NCBI GenBank assembly: GCA_963698395.1 | Contig: CAVOQQ010000002.1 | Span: forward strand, 372,001-436,000 | DNA from: JBBQUN01 sp963698395 | GTDB lineage: Bacteria > Actinomycetota > Acidimicrobiia > Acidimicrobiales > SZUA-35 | Direction: 5' to 3' | Length of the DNA stretch: 64,000 bases | In this document: piece after piece, positions 17,744-25,835 of the stretch | Layout: each line of letters begins with the position of its first letter | How positions within the stretch are numbered: the first letter of the stretch is position 1 | The notes under the pieces: generated by a model | What the model was told of the DNA's origin: nothing | Databases searched by the model: none | The model's input: only the letters and a program-made list of their open reading frames with translations | Translations under genes and position numbers: made by a program

Positions 17744-17796
17744 GTCACCGTCGAACACCGTCACCGTCGAACAACGTCACCATCGAACGCTGTCAC
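17744..17796. repeat. 16-bp direct repeats upstream of the LysM gene
   Basis: Three head-to-tail units at 17744-17759 (GTCACCGTCGAACACC), 17760-17775 (differs at one base) and 17776-17791 (four changes), then a partial GTCAC. Each unit carries a TCGAAC half-site like the LexA arm, with no facing GTTCG. They may be binding sites for a regulator, or a slippage product. Confidence 0.85.
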
Positions 17797-17803
17797 ACCC
17801 CCT

Positions 17804-17809
17804 GAGGAG
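17804..17809 (+). promoter_or_regulatory. Shine-Dalgarno deciding the LysM start
   Basis: GAGGAG lies 10 nt before the ATG at 17820 but only 1 nt before the ATG at 17811, so 17820 is the better start. Confidence 0.6.
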
Positions 17810-17819
17810 AATGACGAAC

Positions 17820-18308
17820 ATGGTCGCACTCATCACCCCCTCATCCAGCCCCGTCTCGGCCGGGAGCACCGACGGTGCTGTCAGCTCGCCACCGACGTTG
17901 CGCCTGATCCGAGGCGGGCTCGGCGCCCCTCGGCGTGACCATTCCCTGCTCGTCGGGCTCGTGGCGGTGTCGGCGGTGCTTGCCGCCGTCATCGGCCTTC
18001 GCCTGGTGCAGGGGCAGCCTCCATCGAACGCCGCGGTGGCCAACAATGCGTGGGCCTCGGCGCCGGTCGCCATGGCCGACCGGGGTGAAGCGCAGCGGGT
18101 GGTCGCCGAGGGCGACACCCTGTGGGCCATCGCCGAAGATCTCGCCCCAGGCCGTGACCCCCGACCGATCGTCGATGCCCTCGCCGATCGCAACGGAGGC
18201 TCGGCACTGCGGGCGGGCGACGTCCTCGTCATCCCGGCCGAGGTCCTCGCTTCCGTGGCTCCCGCCGCCGTGCCGACTGTCGCGATGGCAGCCGAGGCGC
18301 TCGACTGA
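17820..18308 (+). CDS. LysM-domain membrane protein, probable SOS cell-division regulator
   Basis: A 162-residue protein with a cytoplasmic N-terminus (1-41), one membrane span (about 42-62, SLLVGLVAVSAVLAAVIGL) and an extracytoplasmic LysM domain (about 92-142, VVAEGDTLWAIAEDL ... RAGDVLVIPA). Domain plan and position match YneA of Bacillus, DivS of Corynebacterium and Rv2719c/ChiZ of Mycobacterium, which are LexA-controlled inhibitors of division. It is divergent from lexA with LexA boxes between. The role here is inferred from this synteny; the LysM domain would bind peptidoglycan. Confidence 0.8.
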   Translation: MVALITPSSSPVSAGSTDGAVSSPPTLRLIRGGLGAPRRDHSLLVGLVAVSAVLAAVIGLRLVQGQPPSNAAVANNAWASAPVAMADRGEAQRVVAEGDTLWAIAEDLAPGRDPRPIVDALADRNGGSALRAGDVLVIPAEVLASVAPAAVPTVAMAAEALD

Positions 18309-18409
18309 ACCGACGAGCCCGAACGCCTTCGTCGTTCGCCGCCGCCGTCGAGAGGTCGACGGTCCGTCGAAAAAGCCGGTGGCGTCGCCCTCTGGAGGGT
18401 TCGGTCGGC

Positions 18410-18415
18410 TAGCTT
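18410..18415 (+). promoter_or_regulatory. -10-like TAGCTT for nrdR
   Basis: TAGCTT ends 7 nt before the ATG at 18423, favouring that start over the upstream TTG at 18414, which lies inside the hexamer. Confidence 0.45.
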
Positions 18416-18422
18416 GGCATCC

Positions 18423-18887
18423 ATGATGTGCCCGGTTTGCCACGCAGATGACACCCGTGTCGTCGACTCGCGTGGTGCCGATGACGGCGTTGCCATTCGC
18501 CGGCGTCGGTACTGCAGTCACTGCGATCGCCGGTTCACCACATTCGAGCGCGTCGAGGAGCCCCCGGTCGTGGTGACCAAGCGCGATGGCGTGCGCGAGT
18601 CGTTCTGCCGAGAGAAGATCGTCGGCGGCCTGGTGTCGGCTTCGAAGGGACGGCCGATCGAGACCAGTTTCTTCGAGTCGTTGGCCTGCAGTGTCGAAGA
18701 AGCGGCACGAGCCTCTGGCAACGAAGTCACCTCCGAATGGGTGGGCTTGGCCGTTCTGGAGCGTCTGCGAGACGTCGATCAGGTGGCCGCACTCCGGTTC
18801 GCCAGTGTCTACAAGGGGTTCACGGGCGTCGACGACTTCGAACGAGAGATGTCGCTGATCAAGTGTGACGCTCCCGAGGTCGCCTGA
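18423..18887 (+). CDS. nrdR: Transcriptional repressor NrdR
   Basis: A 154-residue repressor of ribonucleotide reductase genes. The N-terminal zinc ribbon has Cys3/Cys6 (MMCPVC) and Cys31/Cys34 (CSHC), followed by RRFTTFERVE. The ATP-cone domain covers about residues 46-136 (VVTKRDGVRESFCREKIVGG). ATP/dATP binding to the cone sets DNA binding. Its likely target, nrdJ, lies 3.4 kb downstream. I could not find a convincing NrdR-box pair in the nrdJ leader. The start at 18423 gives the family N-terminus MxCPxC. Confidence 0.95.
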   Translation: MMCPVCHADDTRVVDSRGADDGVAIRRRRYCSHCDRRFTTFERVEEPPVVVTKRDGVRESFCREKIVGGLVSASKGRPIETSFFESLACSVEEAARASGNEVTSEWVGLAVLERLRDVDQVAALRFASVYKGFTGVDDFEREMSLIKCDAPEVA

Positions 18888-18956
18888 ACCTCCGGCGTCG
18901 CCGAGAACTGGTGCCAGACCCTCAAGCCTCACTGGGTCGGCGCCGACACTGGAGGG

Positions 18957-20324
18957 GTGAGGCGATTCTCTGGTTGGCGCAGTCGGGTGACGGCCATGGC
19001 GGCTGCCGCTGCGGTGTTCGGGCTCGCGTCCGCCCCGACGGCGTCGCATGGCGCCACGATCCACGCCACTGTTGCCGGCCCCGCCATCACCCCGGCGGCG
19101 GCGGCGGGGACCGCCGCCGACTTGTTGTCGTTGGCCGACTTGTTGCCCAATCCCACGATCATCCACCCCGACATCGCTCGTCAGGTCGAGGTCGATCTCG
19201 GCGGATTGGGGTCGCTCCCCGGTGATCTCTCGGCCGCCCGAGTAGCGTCGGTCGAGGCCGTTGCCGACGGCCACCGCGGTCGGGCGCTCCAGTCACGCCT
19301 CATGGTCGTGCAGCGTGAGACTCGGGCCGAGCACGTGATCGCTGTGGTCGAGGTCGACGACGCTGCCGCCGCACTGGACCAGGCCAACACCGATCTCGCC
19401 GCCTTCGCCACCGGCACCTTCATCGGCTCGACGGCGCTGGCGATCGAGTCGTTCTCGACCGACACGAGCCCCAGCCCGATCCCGACGCTTGCCGCCGACG
19501 CCGAGGATGTTCTGGTCGGCGCACAACGGGCCGCAACCGAACGCCTCTTGGAGGCCGAGGGCGAGCGAATCCGGATCGTCGGCGAACTCGAGACGACGGC
19601 TCGGGAACTCTCGGAGGCGGCAACGGCGATCGAACTGGCCGACCGTCAACATGCCGACGCCGAAGTCGAGATCGCGCGCCTCGAGCCGGCGTTCGAATCG
19701 GCTCTGCGGACGGCGCCCGTCGTGGGTGTCGATTTCCCGGTCGTCGTCCTCGACGCCTACTACCGAGCGGCGCTGCGGACGGCGGAAGACCGGCCGTCGT
19801 GCCAGGTCCGTTGGGATCAGCTGGCCGGCATCGGCAAGGTCGAAAGCGGTCACGGGACCTTCGGCGGCGACACCGTCGGCGCCGACGGCCGGACCGATGG
19901 TGAGATTCTCGGGCCCGTGCTCGACGGGACCCGCTTCGCATCGATTCCCGATACCGACGGCGGTCGCTACGATCTCGACGCCGTGTGGGACCGCGCCGTC
20001 GGGCCGATGCAGTTCATCCCCGGCAGCTGGGTTCGCTTCGGTGGCGACGGCAATGGCGACGGTGCCGTCGACCCGCACAACCTGTATGACGCGGCGCTGG
20101 CCGCCGCCAACCACCTCTGCGGCTCGGCCGGCGGCCTGAGTGATGAGGCCAACTACCAACGGGCCCTGCTCGGCTACAACCGATCGGTGCCGTACGGCAC
20201 GATGGTGATGGACTTCGCTCGCCGGTATCGGGCCGCCGTCGGTCTCGAGCCGACGTCGGACTCGGTGAGCGACCCGGTGGTCGATGTCTCGGTGGCCGCC
20301 GTGCGGATTCCGTTGGTGGACTGA
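18957..20324 (+). CDS. Secreted lytic transglycosylase (MltB-like SLT domain)
   Basis: A 455-residue exported protein: signal peptide about 1-32 (AMAAAAAVFGLASAPTASHG), then a region rich in Ala/Glu from about 185-250 that looks like a coiled coil, then a C-terminal lytic transglycosylase domain. The catalytic Glu296 is in GIGKVESGHG, and VGPMQFIPGSW with the following GDGNGDGAVDPHNLYDA is typical of the MltB-like subgroup, including a Ca-binding-like Asp/Asn loop. It would cleave peptidoglycan glycan strands. The GTG at 18957 sits very close to a GGAGGGG motif; the GTG at 18987 is an alternative start. Confidence 0.85.
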   Translation: MRRFSGWRSRVTAMAAAAAVFGLASAPTASHGATIHATVAGPAITPAAAAGTAADLLSLADLLPNPTIIHPDIARQVEVDLGGLGSLPGDLSAARVASVEAVADGHRGRALQSRLMVVQRETRAEHVIAVVEVDDAAAALDQANTDLAAFATGTFIGSTALAIESFSTDTSPSPIPTLAADAEDVLVGAQRAATERLLEAEGERIRIVGELETTARELSEAATAIELADRQHADAEVEIARLEPAFESALRTAPVVGVDFPVVVLDAYYRAALRTAEDRPSCQVRWDQLAGIGKVESGHGTFGGDTVGADGRTDGEILGPVLDGTRFASIPDTDGGRYDLDAVWDRAVGPMQFIPGSWVRFGGDGNGDGAVDPHNLYDAALAAANHLCGSAGGLSDEANYQRALLGYNRSVPYGTMVMDFARRYRAAVGLEPTSDSVSDPVVDVSVAAVRIPLVD

Positions 20325-20341
20325 TTCGGCTGCCGAGTCGC

Positions 20342-21109
20342 TCACTGGCGACCTGGCACCGCCCGCACCCAGCGGCCGAACAGCATGCCATCGGCAAGCC
20401 ACAGGCGAGTGAGATCGAACGAGCGCGCCGTGCTCGGATGGGGGCCGTGCGCCGATCGTGGACTCTCGCCACCGACGAGATCCGGTGCCAGTGACAGGTT
20501 CCATTCGTCGACGAGGTCGTTGGCGATGAACTGGCCGTTGATCGTCGGCCCTCCTTCGAGCAGTGCCCGCTCGAAGCCGCCGGCGTGCAACCGGCCGAGT
20601 GCGAGTTCGAGGTCGACGTCACCGGTACCGGCCTCGATGAAGTCGGCAACCGGTTCGAGTGCGGCGCGACGGTCCTTGGGTGCGTCGGTCGTGGTGATGA
20701 TCAGGGGACGGGCCGAGGGGTCGCCGAACACCCGATGGGTGGGCTCGATCGACAGGCTGCGGGTGATGATGGCGATGGTTGGTCGAGGGCGTTGGCCGCG
20801 ATCGAGGCGGTCGGCGCGGTGCCGGTCGCTCGGTGGCCGGTAGTTCTCGTCGATCACCGTCGTCGCGCCGACGAGGATCACGTCGGCGACCGAGCGCAGC
20901 GCGTCGAAGACCGCCTTGTCGGCCGGACCGCCGAGAGCGCTCGAGACGCCGTCGATCGCCACCCCTCCATCGAGGCTCGTGACCATGTTCGAGTAGACCC
21001 AACTGCGCCCGCCGAACGCCATGCGTGGTTCGTTGATCACCTCGTGCAGGGGGTTGGCGCCTCGGCCGGTCGGCGGCACCAGTTCGGCAAAATATATTTC
21101 GTCGCTCAC
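20342..21109 (-). CDS. RibD C-terminal / dihydrofolate-reductase-fold reductase
   Basis: A 255-residue protein with the NADPH-binding pyrimidine reductase fold of riboflavin biosynthesis: VYSNMVTSLDGGVAIDG near residue 38, DVILVGATTVIDENY, and ALLEGGPTINGQFI near the end. There is no deaminase domain, so it is the stand-alone reductase type, common in actinobacteria and often of unknown substrate. It starts at GTG 21109. It converges with the lytic transglycosylase gene (17 nt between stops) and is divergent from nrdJ across a 1.15-kb gap. Confidence 0.82.
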   Translation of the reverse strand: MSDEIYFAELVPPTGRGANPLHEVINEPRMAFGGRSWVYSNMVTSLDGGVAIDGVSSALGGPADKAVFDALRSVADVILVGATTVIDENYRPPSDRHRADRLDRGQRPRPTIAIITRSLSIEPTHRVFGDPSARPLIITTTDAPKDRRAALEPVADFIEAGTGDVDLELALGRLHAGGFERALLEGGPTINGQFIANDLVDEWNLSLAPDLVGGESPRSAHGPHPSTARSFDLTRLWLADGMLFGRWVRAVPGRQ

Positions 21110-21301
21110 AAGGGCTCACCCTAGGCCTCGGGCCGCGTTGCTTCGGTCGATCGCGGGCCGCTCGAAGGTCGATGGTCCATCGGATTCGACGGCGAGGGTC
21201 ATGCCACGATGTCGCTGACCTGCGAGCACAGAGCGCCGTCGTCGGCCGGGTGCAGGGGTTCACGCTTGGGCCAGCGTCTGGCTCGTTGGACACGTGGCAC
21301 C

Positions 21302-21363
21302 ATGTCCACAGGGTGTGGGGAACGGGCGACGAAATCCACAAGGTCATCCCCTTGTGATCCACA
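21302..21363. promoter_or_regulatory. Cluster of DnaA-box-like 9-mers
   Basis: ATGTCCACA (21302-21310), AAATCCACA (21332-21340) and TGATCCACA (21355-21363) match TTGTCCACA/TTATCCACA at 8, 7 and 8 of 9 positions, all in one orientation. A weaker inverted TGTGGGGAA lies at 21314-21322. CACAAGG and CCTTGTG (21337-21356) form a 7-bp dyad between boxes two and three. There is no dnaA or dnaN nearby, so a regulatory role for nrdJ is more likely than an origin. Confidence 0.4.
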
Positions 21364-21613
21364 GCAGCCTCTCCGTATGGTTGGCCGCATCGAGGACCGA
21401 CCGGTCCGGAGACGTGGAAGCCGGGGCCTGTACGCAGGAAACCCTTGGGCGGATACTGCACATGGGCGAGGGACACGTTTGCGTGGATAGCCATGAGTTG
21501 TGACCAGCCTCGACCTGCGCCGCCGGGCCGGTCACATCTCGGTGCCGGTGGAGTGGTCACGTCGTGAAGCCAGATGACCACTCTCCGTCAGCGATATTCA
21601 CACAAACGAAGCA

Positions 21614-21643
21614 TTGACATCGACGTAATTACGATGCTGTAAT
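21614..21643 (+). promoter_or_regulatory. Candidate nrdJ promoter (TTGACA-18-TGTAAT)
   Basis: A perfect -35 TTGACA (21614-21619) and -10 TGTAAT (21638-21643) with 18-bp spacing, in the most AT-rich stretch of the gap. A 10-bp palindrome CGTAATTACG (21624-21633) lies inside the spacer and could be an operator. Confidence 0.6.
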
Positions 21644-21698
21644 GCCCCCCTACATCTTGTGCGTCAAACGGCATCGGAGCGCTCCTCGCCACAACATC

Positions 21699-21724
21699 TG
21701 GTAATTCCACTTCGGTGGTTGCCA
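21699..21724 (+). other. RNA hairpin with UUCG loop in the nrdJ leader
   Basis: CCAC-TTCG-GTGG is closed by TGG...CCA further out, with small bulges between. It lies about 50 nt after the predicted transcription start, so it may protect or regulate the leader. Confidence 0.45.
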
Positions 21725-21951
21725 GGGCTGGAAACAGGAATCGCACCGCGGTCGAGCGAATCACGAGATGCGTTGCGGAGGCACCCCCGTACCCCCCGAC
21801 ACGTTCGATGGATCACCATCGATGGCAACATCTTCGATGACACCAAGGTCGATCGAGCAACCCGATAGCGCAACCATGATGGAACAACCTCGTTGGAACA
21901 ATGCCGGCTCGCCGGTGGTTTTCTTCCCCGGCACTGTTCTGTCGAATCCCC

Positions 21952-22011
21952 GTTCCCTCGACAACCATTCCCTCGACAACCATTCCCTCGACAACCGTTC
22001 CCTCGACAAAC
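21952..22011. repeat. Four 15-bp tandem repeats in the nrdJ leader
   Basis: Units at 21952, 21967, 21982 and 21997, consensus RTTCCCTCGACAACC; the middle two are identical, the first differs from them at one base and the last at two. The length is again a multiple of three, so ORFs pass through it without meaning. It lies about 250 nt before the nrdJ start. Confidence 0.92.
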
Positions 22012-22266
22012 CGTTCGCCTCCGGCGAGCAAGCTCGATTCTCGGGCGGCACACCCCGGCCCTCACACCGCACGCAACGGTCGGCGTGAGAGCCAACAACA
22101 CCGGCAGCGAAAGAACCTCGCCCATCGCTGCGGAACAGGGCTCGACTGGCCACCCGGCTCGTCGAGCCCGAGCAACGAACACGCACGACCACTCATCACC
22201 CCTCAACCTCTCTTTCGAGACCGAGACACCGAGCGACTTGGACTCGGTGCGCACAGGAGCAACTTC

Positions 22267-25096
22267 ATGGCACTAGCACCAGAGCAGACCGGCATCGGCC
22301 TCCGCCGACACTTCACCACCGCCGGCGTCGATCCCTACGACACCGTCACGTGGGAGCGGCGCGACGCCCGTCTCGCCAACTGGAAGACCGGCGAGGTCGC
22401 CTTCGAGCAGCTCGGTGTCGAGGTGCCCAGCACCTGGTCGGTCAATGCCACCAACATCTTGGCCCAGAAGTACTTCCGTGGAACGCTCGGAACGGCCGAG
22501 CGTGAGACCTCTCTCCGTGCAGGTCGCCGACCGTGTGGTCGACACCATCACCACCTGGGGTATCGAGGGTGGCTACTTCACCTCCGACGCCGAGGCCGAG
22601 ATCTTCTCCGACGAACTCAAGTACCTGATCATCCACCAACGAGCCGCATTCAACTCTCCCGTGTGGTTCAACATCGGTGTCAAGGGCGTACCGCAGCAGG
22701 CGTCGGCCTGTTTCATCTTGTCGGTCGACGACAAGATGGATTCCATTCTCAACTGGTACGTCGAAGAGGGCACCATCTTCAAGGGTGGCTCGGGCGCCGG
22801 CGTGAACATGTCTCGCATCCGCTCGTCCCATGAGCTGCTCAAGGGCGGCGGCACCGCCTCGGGTCCCGTCAGCTTCATGCGTGGCGCCGACTCCTCGGCC
22901 GGCACCATCAAGTCCGGCGGGAAGACCCGTCGTGCCGCCAAGATGGTCATGCTCGACGTCGACCATCCCGATGTCGAAGAGTTCATCTGGTGCAAGGCCA
23001 CCGAGGAACGCAAGGCTCGCGTGCTGCGCGAGGCCGGTTTCGACATGGACCTCGACGGCGCCGACAGCCACTCGATCCAGTACCAGAACGCCAACAACTC
23101 GGTCCGGGTCACCGACGAGTTCATGCAGGCCGTTCTCGACGACGGCGACTGGCAGCTCGTCGCCCGCACCGACGGTGCGATCATCAAGACCGTCAAGGCT
23201 CGCGACATCATGCGTCAGTTCGCTCAGGCCACCTGGGAGTGTGCCGACCCGGGCATGCAGTTCGACTCCACGATCAACCGCTGGCACACCTCGGCCTCGA
23301 CCGGCAAGATCAACGGCTCGAACCCGTGTAGCGAATACATGCACCTCGACAACTCGGCCTGCAACCTGGCCAGCCTGAACCTGCTCACCTTCCTCAACGA
23401 CGACAACACGTTCGATGTCGAGGGCTACAAGGCCGCCATCGAGCACGTCTTCACCGCCCAGGAGATCATGGTCGGCCGGGCCGATTACCCGACCGAGCCC
23501 ATCGGCGAGACCTCACGCCAGTTCCGTCAGCTCGGTCTCGGCTACGCCAACATCGGCGCCCTGCTGATGAACCTCGGCTTGCCCTACGACTCCGACGAAG
23601 GTCGAGCGCTCGCCGCCTCGCTCACGTCGCTCATGACCGGTCACGCCTACCTCACCTCGGCCAAGACCGCGAGCCGCATGGGTGCTCACGCCGGCTACGT
23701 CGACAACAAGGAGCACATGCTCCGAGTGCTCGAGCAGCACCGGGCTGCGAATGCCTCGATCGACGAAGACCTCGCCCCGCTCGACATCCTCGGCGAGGCC
23801 CAACAGTCATGGGACGCCGTGTGTGAACTCGCACCCCAGGTCGGTGTTCGCAACGCTCAGGCCACCGTGCTCGCCCCCACCGGCACCATCGGTCTCCTCA
23901 TGGACTGCGACACCACCGGCATCGAGCCCGATCTCGGCCTGGCCAAGATGAAGAAGCTCGTCGGCGGCGGCACCATGATGATCGTCAACAAGTCGGTGCC
24001 TCGTGCCCTCAAGCGCCTCGGCTACTCCGAGCAGGCGGCTCAGGCCATCGTCGACTACGTCGATGAGAACAAGTCGATCCTCGGCGCCCCCGGTCTCGAC
24101 CCGAATCACGTCTCGGTGTTCGCCTGCTCGATGGGCGACAACCCGATCCACTACCTCGGTCACGTCAAGATGATGGCGGCCGTCCAGCCGTTCATCTCCG
24201 GCGCCATCTCCAAGACCGTCAACATGCCCGAAGACGTCACGGTCGAAGACGTGGAGCAGCTCCACATCGACGCCTGGCAGATGGGCGTGAAGGCCATCGC
24301 CATCTACCGCGACAACTGCAAGGTCGCCCAGCCGCTCTCCATGGCCAAGAAGGGCGACTCCGAAGGGTCCAGTGCCGGCACCGATGCGGCCTCGGCGGCA
24401 GCGGCCGCCGTGACGGCCCCGGTCACCGAGGTGATCGAGAAGGTCGTCTACAAGCCGGTTCGGGAGCGCTTGCCTCGCAACCGCACGAGCCGCACCTTCG
24501 ACTTCCGGGTCGCGGACTGCAAGGGCTTCGTCACCGTTGGCGAATACGACGACGGCCGCCCCGGTGAGATCTTCCTCCGTGTCGCCAAGCAGGGCTCGAC
24601 CCTCGCCGGCATCATGGATGCGCTTGCCATCTCGCTCAGCCATGGACTGCAGTACGGCGTGCCGCTGCGCAACTACGTGCAGACCTTCACCGGGATGCGC
24701 TTCGAGCCGGCCGGCATGACCGACGATCCCGAGATCCGGATCGCCAGTTCGATCATGGACTACCTGTTCCGCAAGCTGGCGGTGCTCTACCTCAGCTACG
24801 AGGAGCGAGTCGAGCTCGGCATCTTCACCGTCAACGAGCGGACCCAGCAGACCCTGCCCGGTGTCGACGACACCGCCACGGTCCAAGGCCACGACATCGC
24901 CGCTGATCCGCCCTCGATCGACTCGGCCGAGGACATCATCGACATGATCGCCGCCGAACAGCAGCGCTCCGCCGCCCGCTCCGAGGTCGTCCTGGATCCC
25001 GATGCGCCGCTGTGCTTCACCTGCGGCATCAAGATGCAGCGGGCCGGCAGCTGCCATGCCTGCCCTTCGTGTGGCACCACCAGCGGCTGCAGCTGA
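22267..25096 (+). CDS. nrdJ: B12-dependent class II ribonucleotide reductase (frameshifted here)
   Basis: Reduces ribonucleotides using adenosylcobalamin, with no need for oxygen. Residues 1-84 are read from ATG 22267 and end GTAERETSLR; the expected continuation QVADRVVDTITTWG is found one base on, from 22520. One extra base near 22519 therefore splits the gene, and the first frame stops at 22833. Reconstructed length is about 942 residues. Core motifs are present: NSPVWFN, GGSGAGVNMS, the radical-site region NPCSE (Cys codon 23327) and PTGTIG. The tail CHACPSCGTTSGC supplies the redox cysteines. It is probably functional in the cell, with a sequence error here. It may be regulated by nrdR 3.4 kb upstream. 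Confidence 0.9.
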
Positions 25097-25180
25097 ACCA
25101 TCGCAACAGCTGAGCGTCGGTCCCGGTGATGCGTTCACCGGGTGCCGGTGGATGCTCACGCACTGCAGGCAGTGACCGGA

Positions 25181-25207
25181 GGATCCCGCCCGAATTGGGC
25201 GGGATCC
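25181..25207 (+). terminator. Strong hairpin after nrdJ
   Basis: GGATCCCGCCC pairs perfectly with GGGCGGGATCC (11 bp) around the loop GAATT, 85 nt after the nrdJ stop. No T tract follows. Confidence 0.75.
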
Positions 25208-25270
25208 GTCGCGTCTGGCTGACGCCGAAACCCAGGGCGTGACGACCACCAAGAAGGCACAACGACCTGC

Positions 25271-25276
25271 TAGACC
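25271..25276 (+). promoter_or_regulatory. -10-like TAGACC, leaderless type
   Basis: It ends 6 nt before the ATG at 25283. The last base is C rather than T, so it is weaker than the others. Confidence 0.35.
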
Positions 25277-25282
25277 CATCGC

Positions 25283-25819
25283 ATGGATTCTGCCGGCGAG
25301 CTGGCTACGTGGGTCGAAGCAGCGAACGAGGCGTCGTTCGCCTTCTACGAGGTGAAGGCGCCGCAACCGGAGGACCGCTGGGCGGGTGGCTACGGATGGC
25401 GAAGCGCCACCGACATCGTCGAACTCGCGATTCACCACGAAGTCGACGGATCCGAGATCGTGGTGACGACGACGGTCTTGGACCGTGAGGTATCGACGAA
25501 TCAGACCGAAGCGATCGTGCGACACGGGGCGTTCGTGTCGCTGATGTCCGGTGTGTTCGGCTACGACGAGCTCGAGCCGCTACCGCTGGTCCTGGGGTTC
25601 GCCGAGGCCGCCGCAACGATCATGGTCGACGGAACCGACGTGTCGTTCGACGGCATCGAGGGCCGCAAGAACGGCGAGTTGTCCGGATGGTCGGGCCACG
25701 CGGTCGTCGACGGCGTGCGGGTGACGGTGACGGTGGCACCGGGGCCGGTTGCCGGGATCGTGTTGGGGCCATGTACCAACTGGGCGATGTCGGATGGGCC
25801 CAAGCAGCGCCGTGGGTGA
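25283..25819 (+). CDS. Hypothetical protein
   Basis: A 178-residue protein that I do not recognise. It is acidic, with WVEAANEASFAFYEVKAPQP at the N-terminus and alternating beta-type segments later (GSEIVVTTTVLDREV, GVRVTVTVAPGPVAGIVLG). There is no signal peptide, membrane span or metal motif. Third-position GC and the absence of competing frames support coding. It stands alone between the nrdJ terminator and a convergent gene. Confidence 0.6.
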   Translation: MDSAGELATWVEAANEASFAFYEVKAPQPEDRWAGGYGWRSATDIVELAIHHEVDGSEIVVTTTVLDREVSTNQTEAIVRHGAFVSLMSGVFGYDELEPLPLVLGFAEAAATIMVDGTDVSFDGIEGRKNGELSGWSGHAVVDGVRVTVTVAPGPVAGIVLGPCTNWAMSDGPKQRRG

Positions 25820-25835
25820 GTCCACACTGGAGTTC

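Larger units (their letters stand above)
21110..22266. other. 1.15-kb non-coding region upstream of nrdJ
   Basis: No frame here looks like a protein; ORFs crossing it are short or repeat-driven. Its composition is less GC-rich in 21590-21720 than the surroundings. It contains a cluster of DnaA-box-like sites (21302-21363), a good promoter (21614-21643), a UUCG hairpin (21699-21724) and four 15-bp repeats (21952-22011). From that promoter the nrdJ 5' leader would be about 620 nt. I looked for a cobalamin riboswitch, a natural candidate for a B12-dependent enzyme, and did not find its conserved boxes. Confidence 0.7.

Noticed and set aside
16027..17805. 592-codon plus-strand ORF across hrpB and lexA
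   Set aside because: Antisense to two well-supported genes.
21302..21363. Chromosomal replication origin
   Set aside because: DnaA-like boxes are few and no dnaA, dnaN, parAB or rpmH genes are nearby.
20619..21581. 320-codon minus-strand ORF overlapping the RibD-like gene
   Set aside because: Same strand but a different frame from a conserved gene; its unique upstream part lacks protein-like features.
21768..22088. 106-codon ORF in the nrdJ leader
   Set aside because: Carried open by the 15-bp repeats, with no ribosome-binding site and no protein-like pattern.
21110..22266. Cobalamin riboswitch before nrdJ
   Set aside because: I could not find the conserved B12-box or core sequences in the region by eye; a covariance search would decide.
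23807..25525. 572-codon minus-strand ORF over nrdJ
   Set aside because: Antisense shadow of a clearly conserved gene; His/Gly/Arg-rich composition typical of reverse frames in GC-rich DNA.
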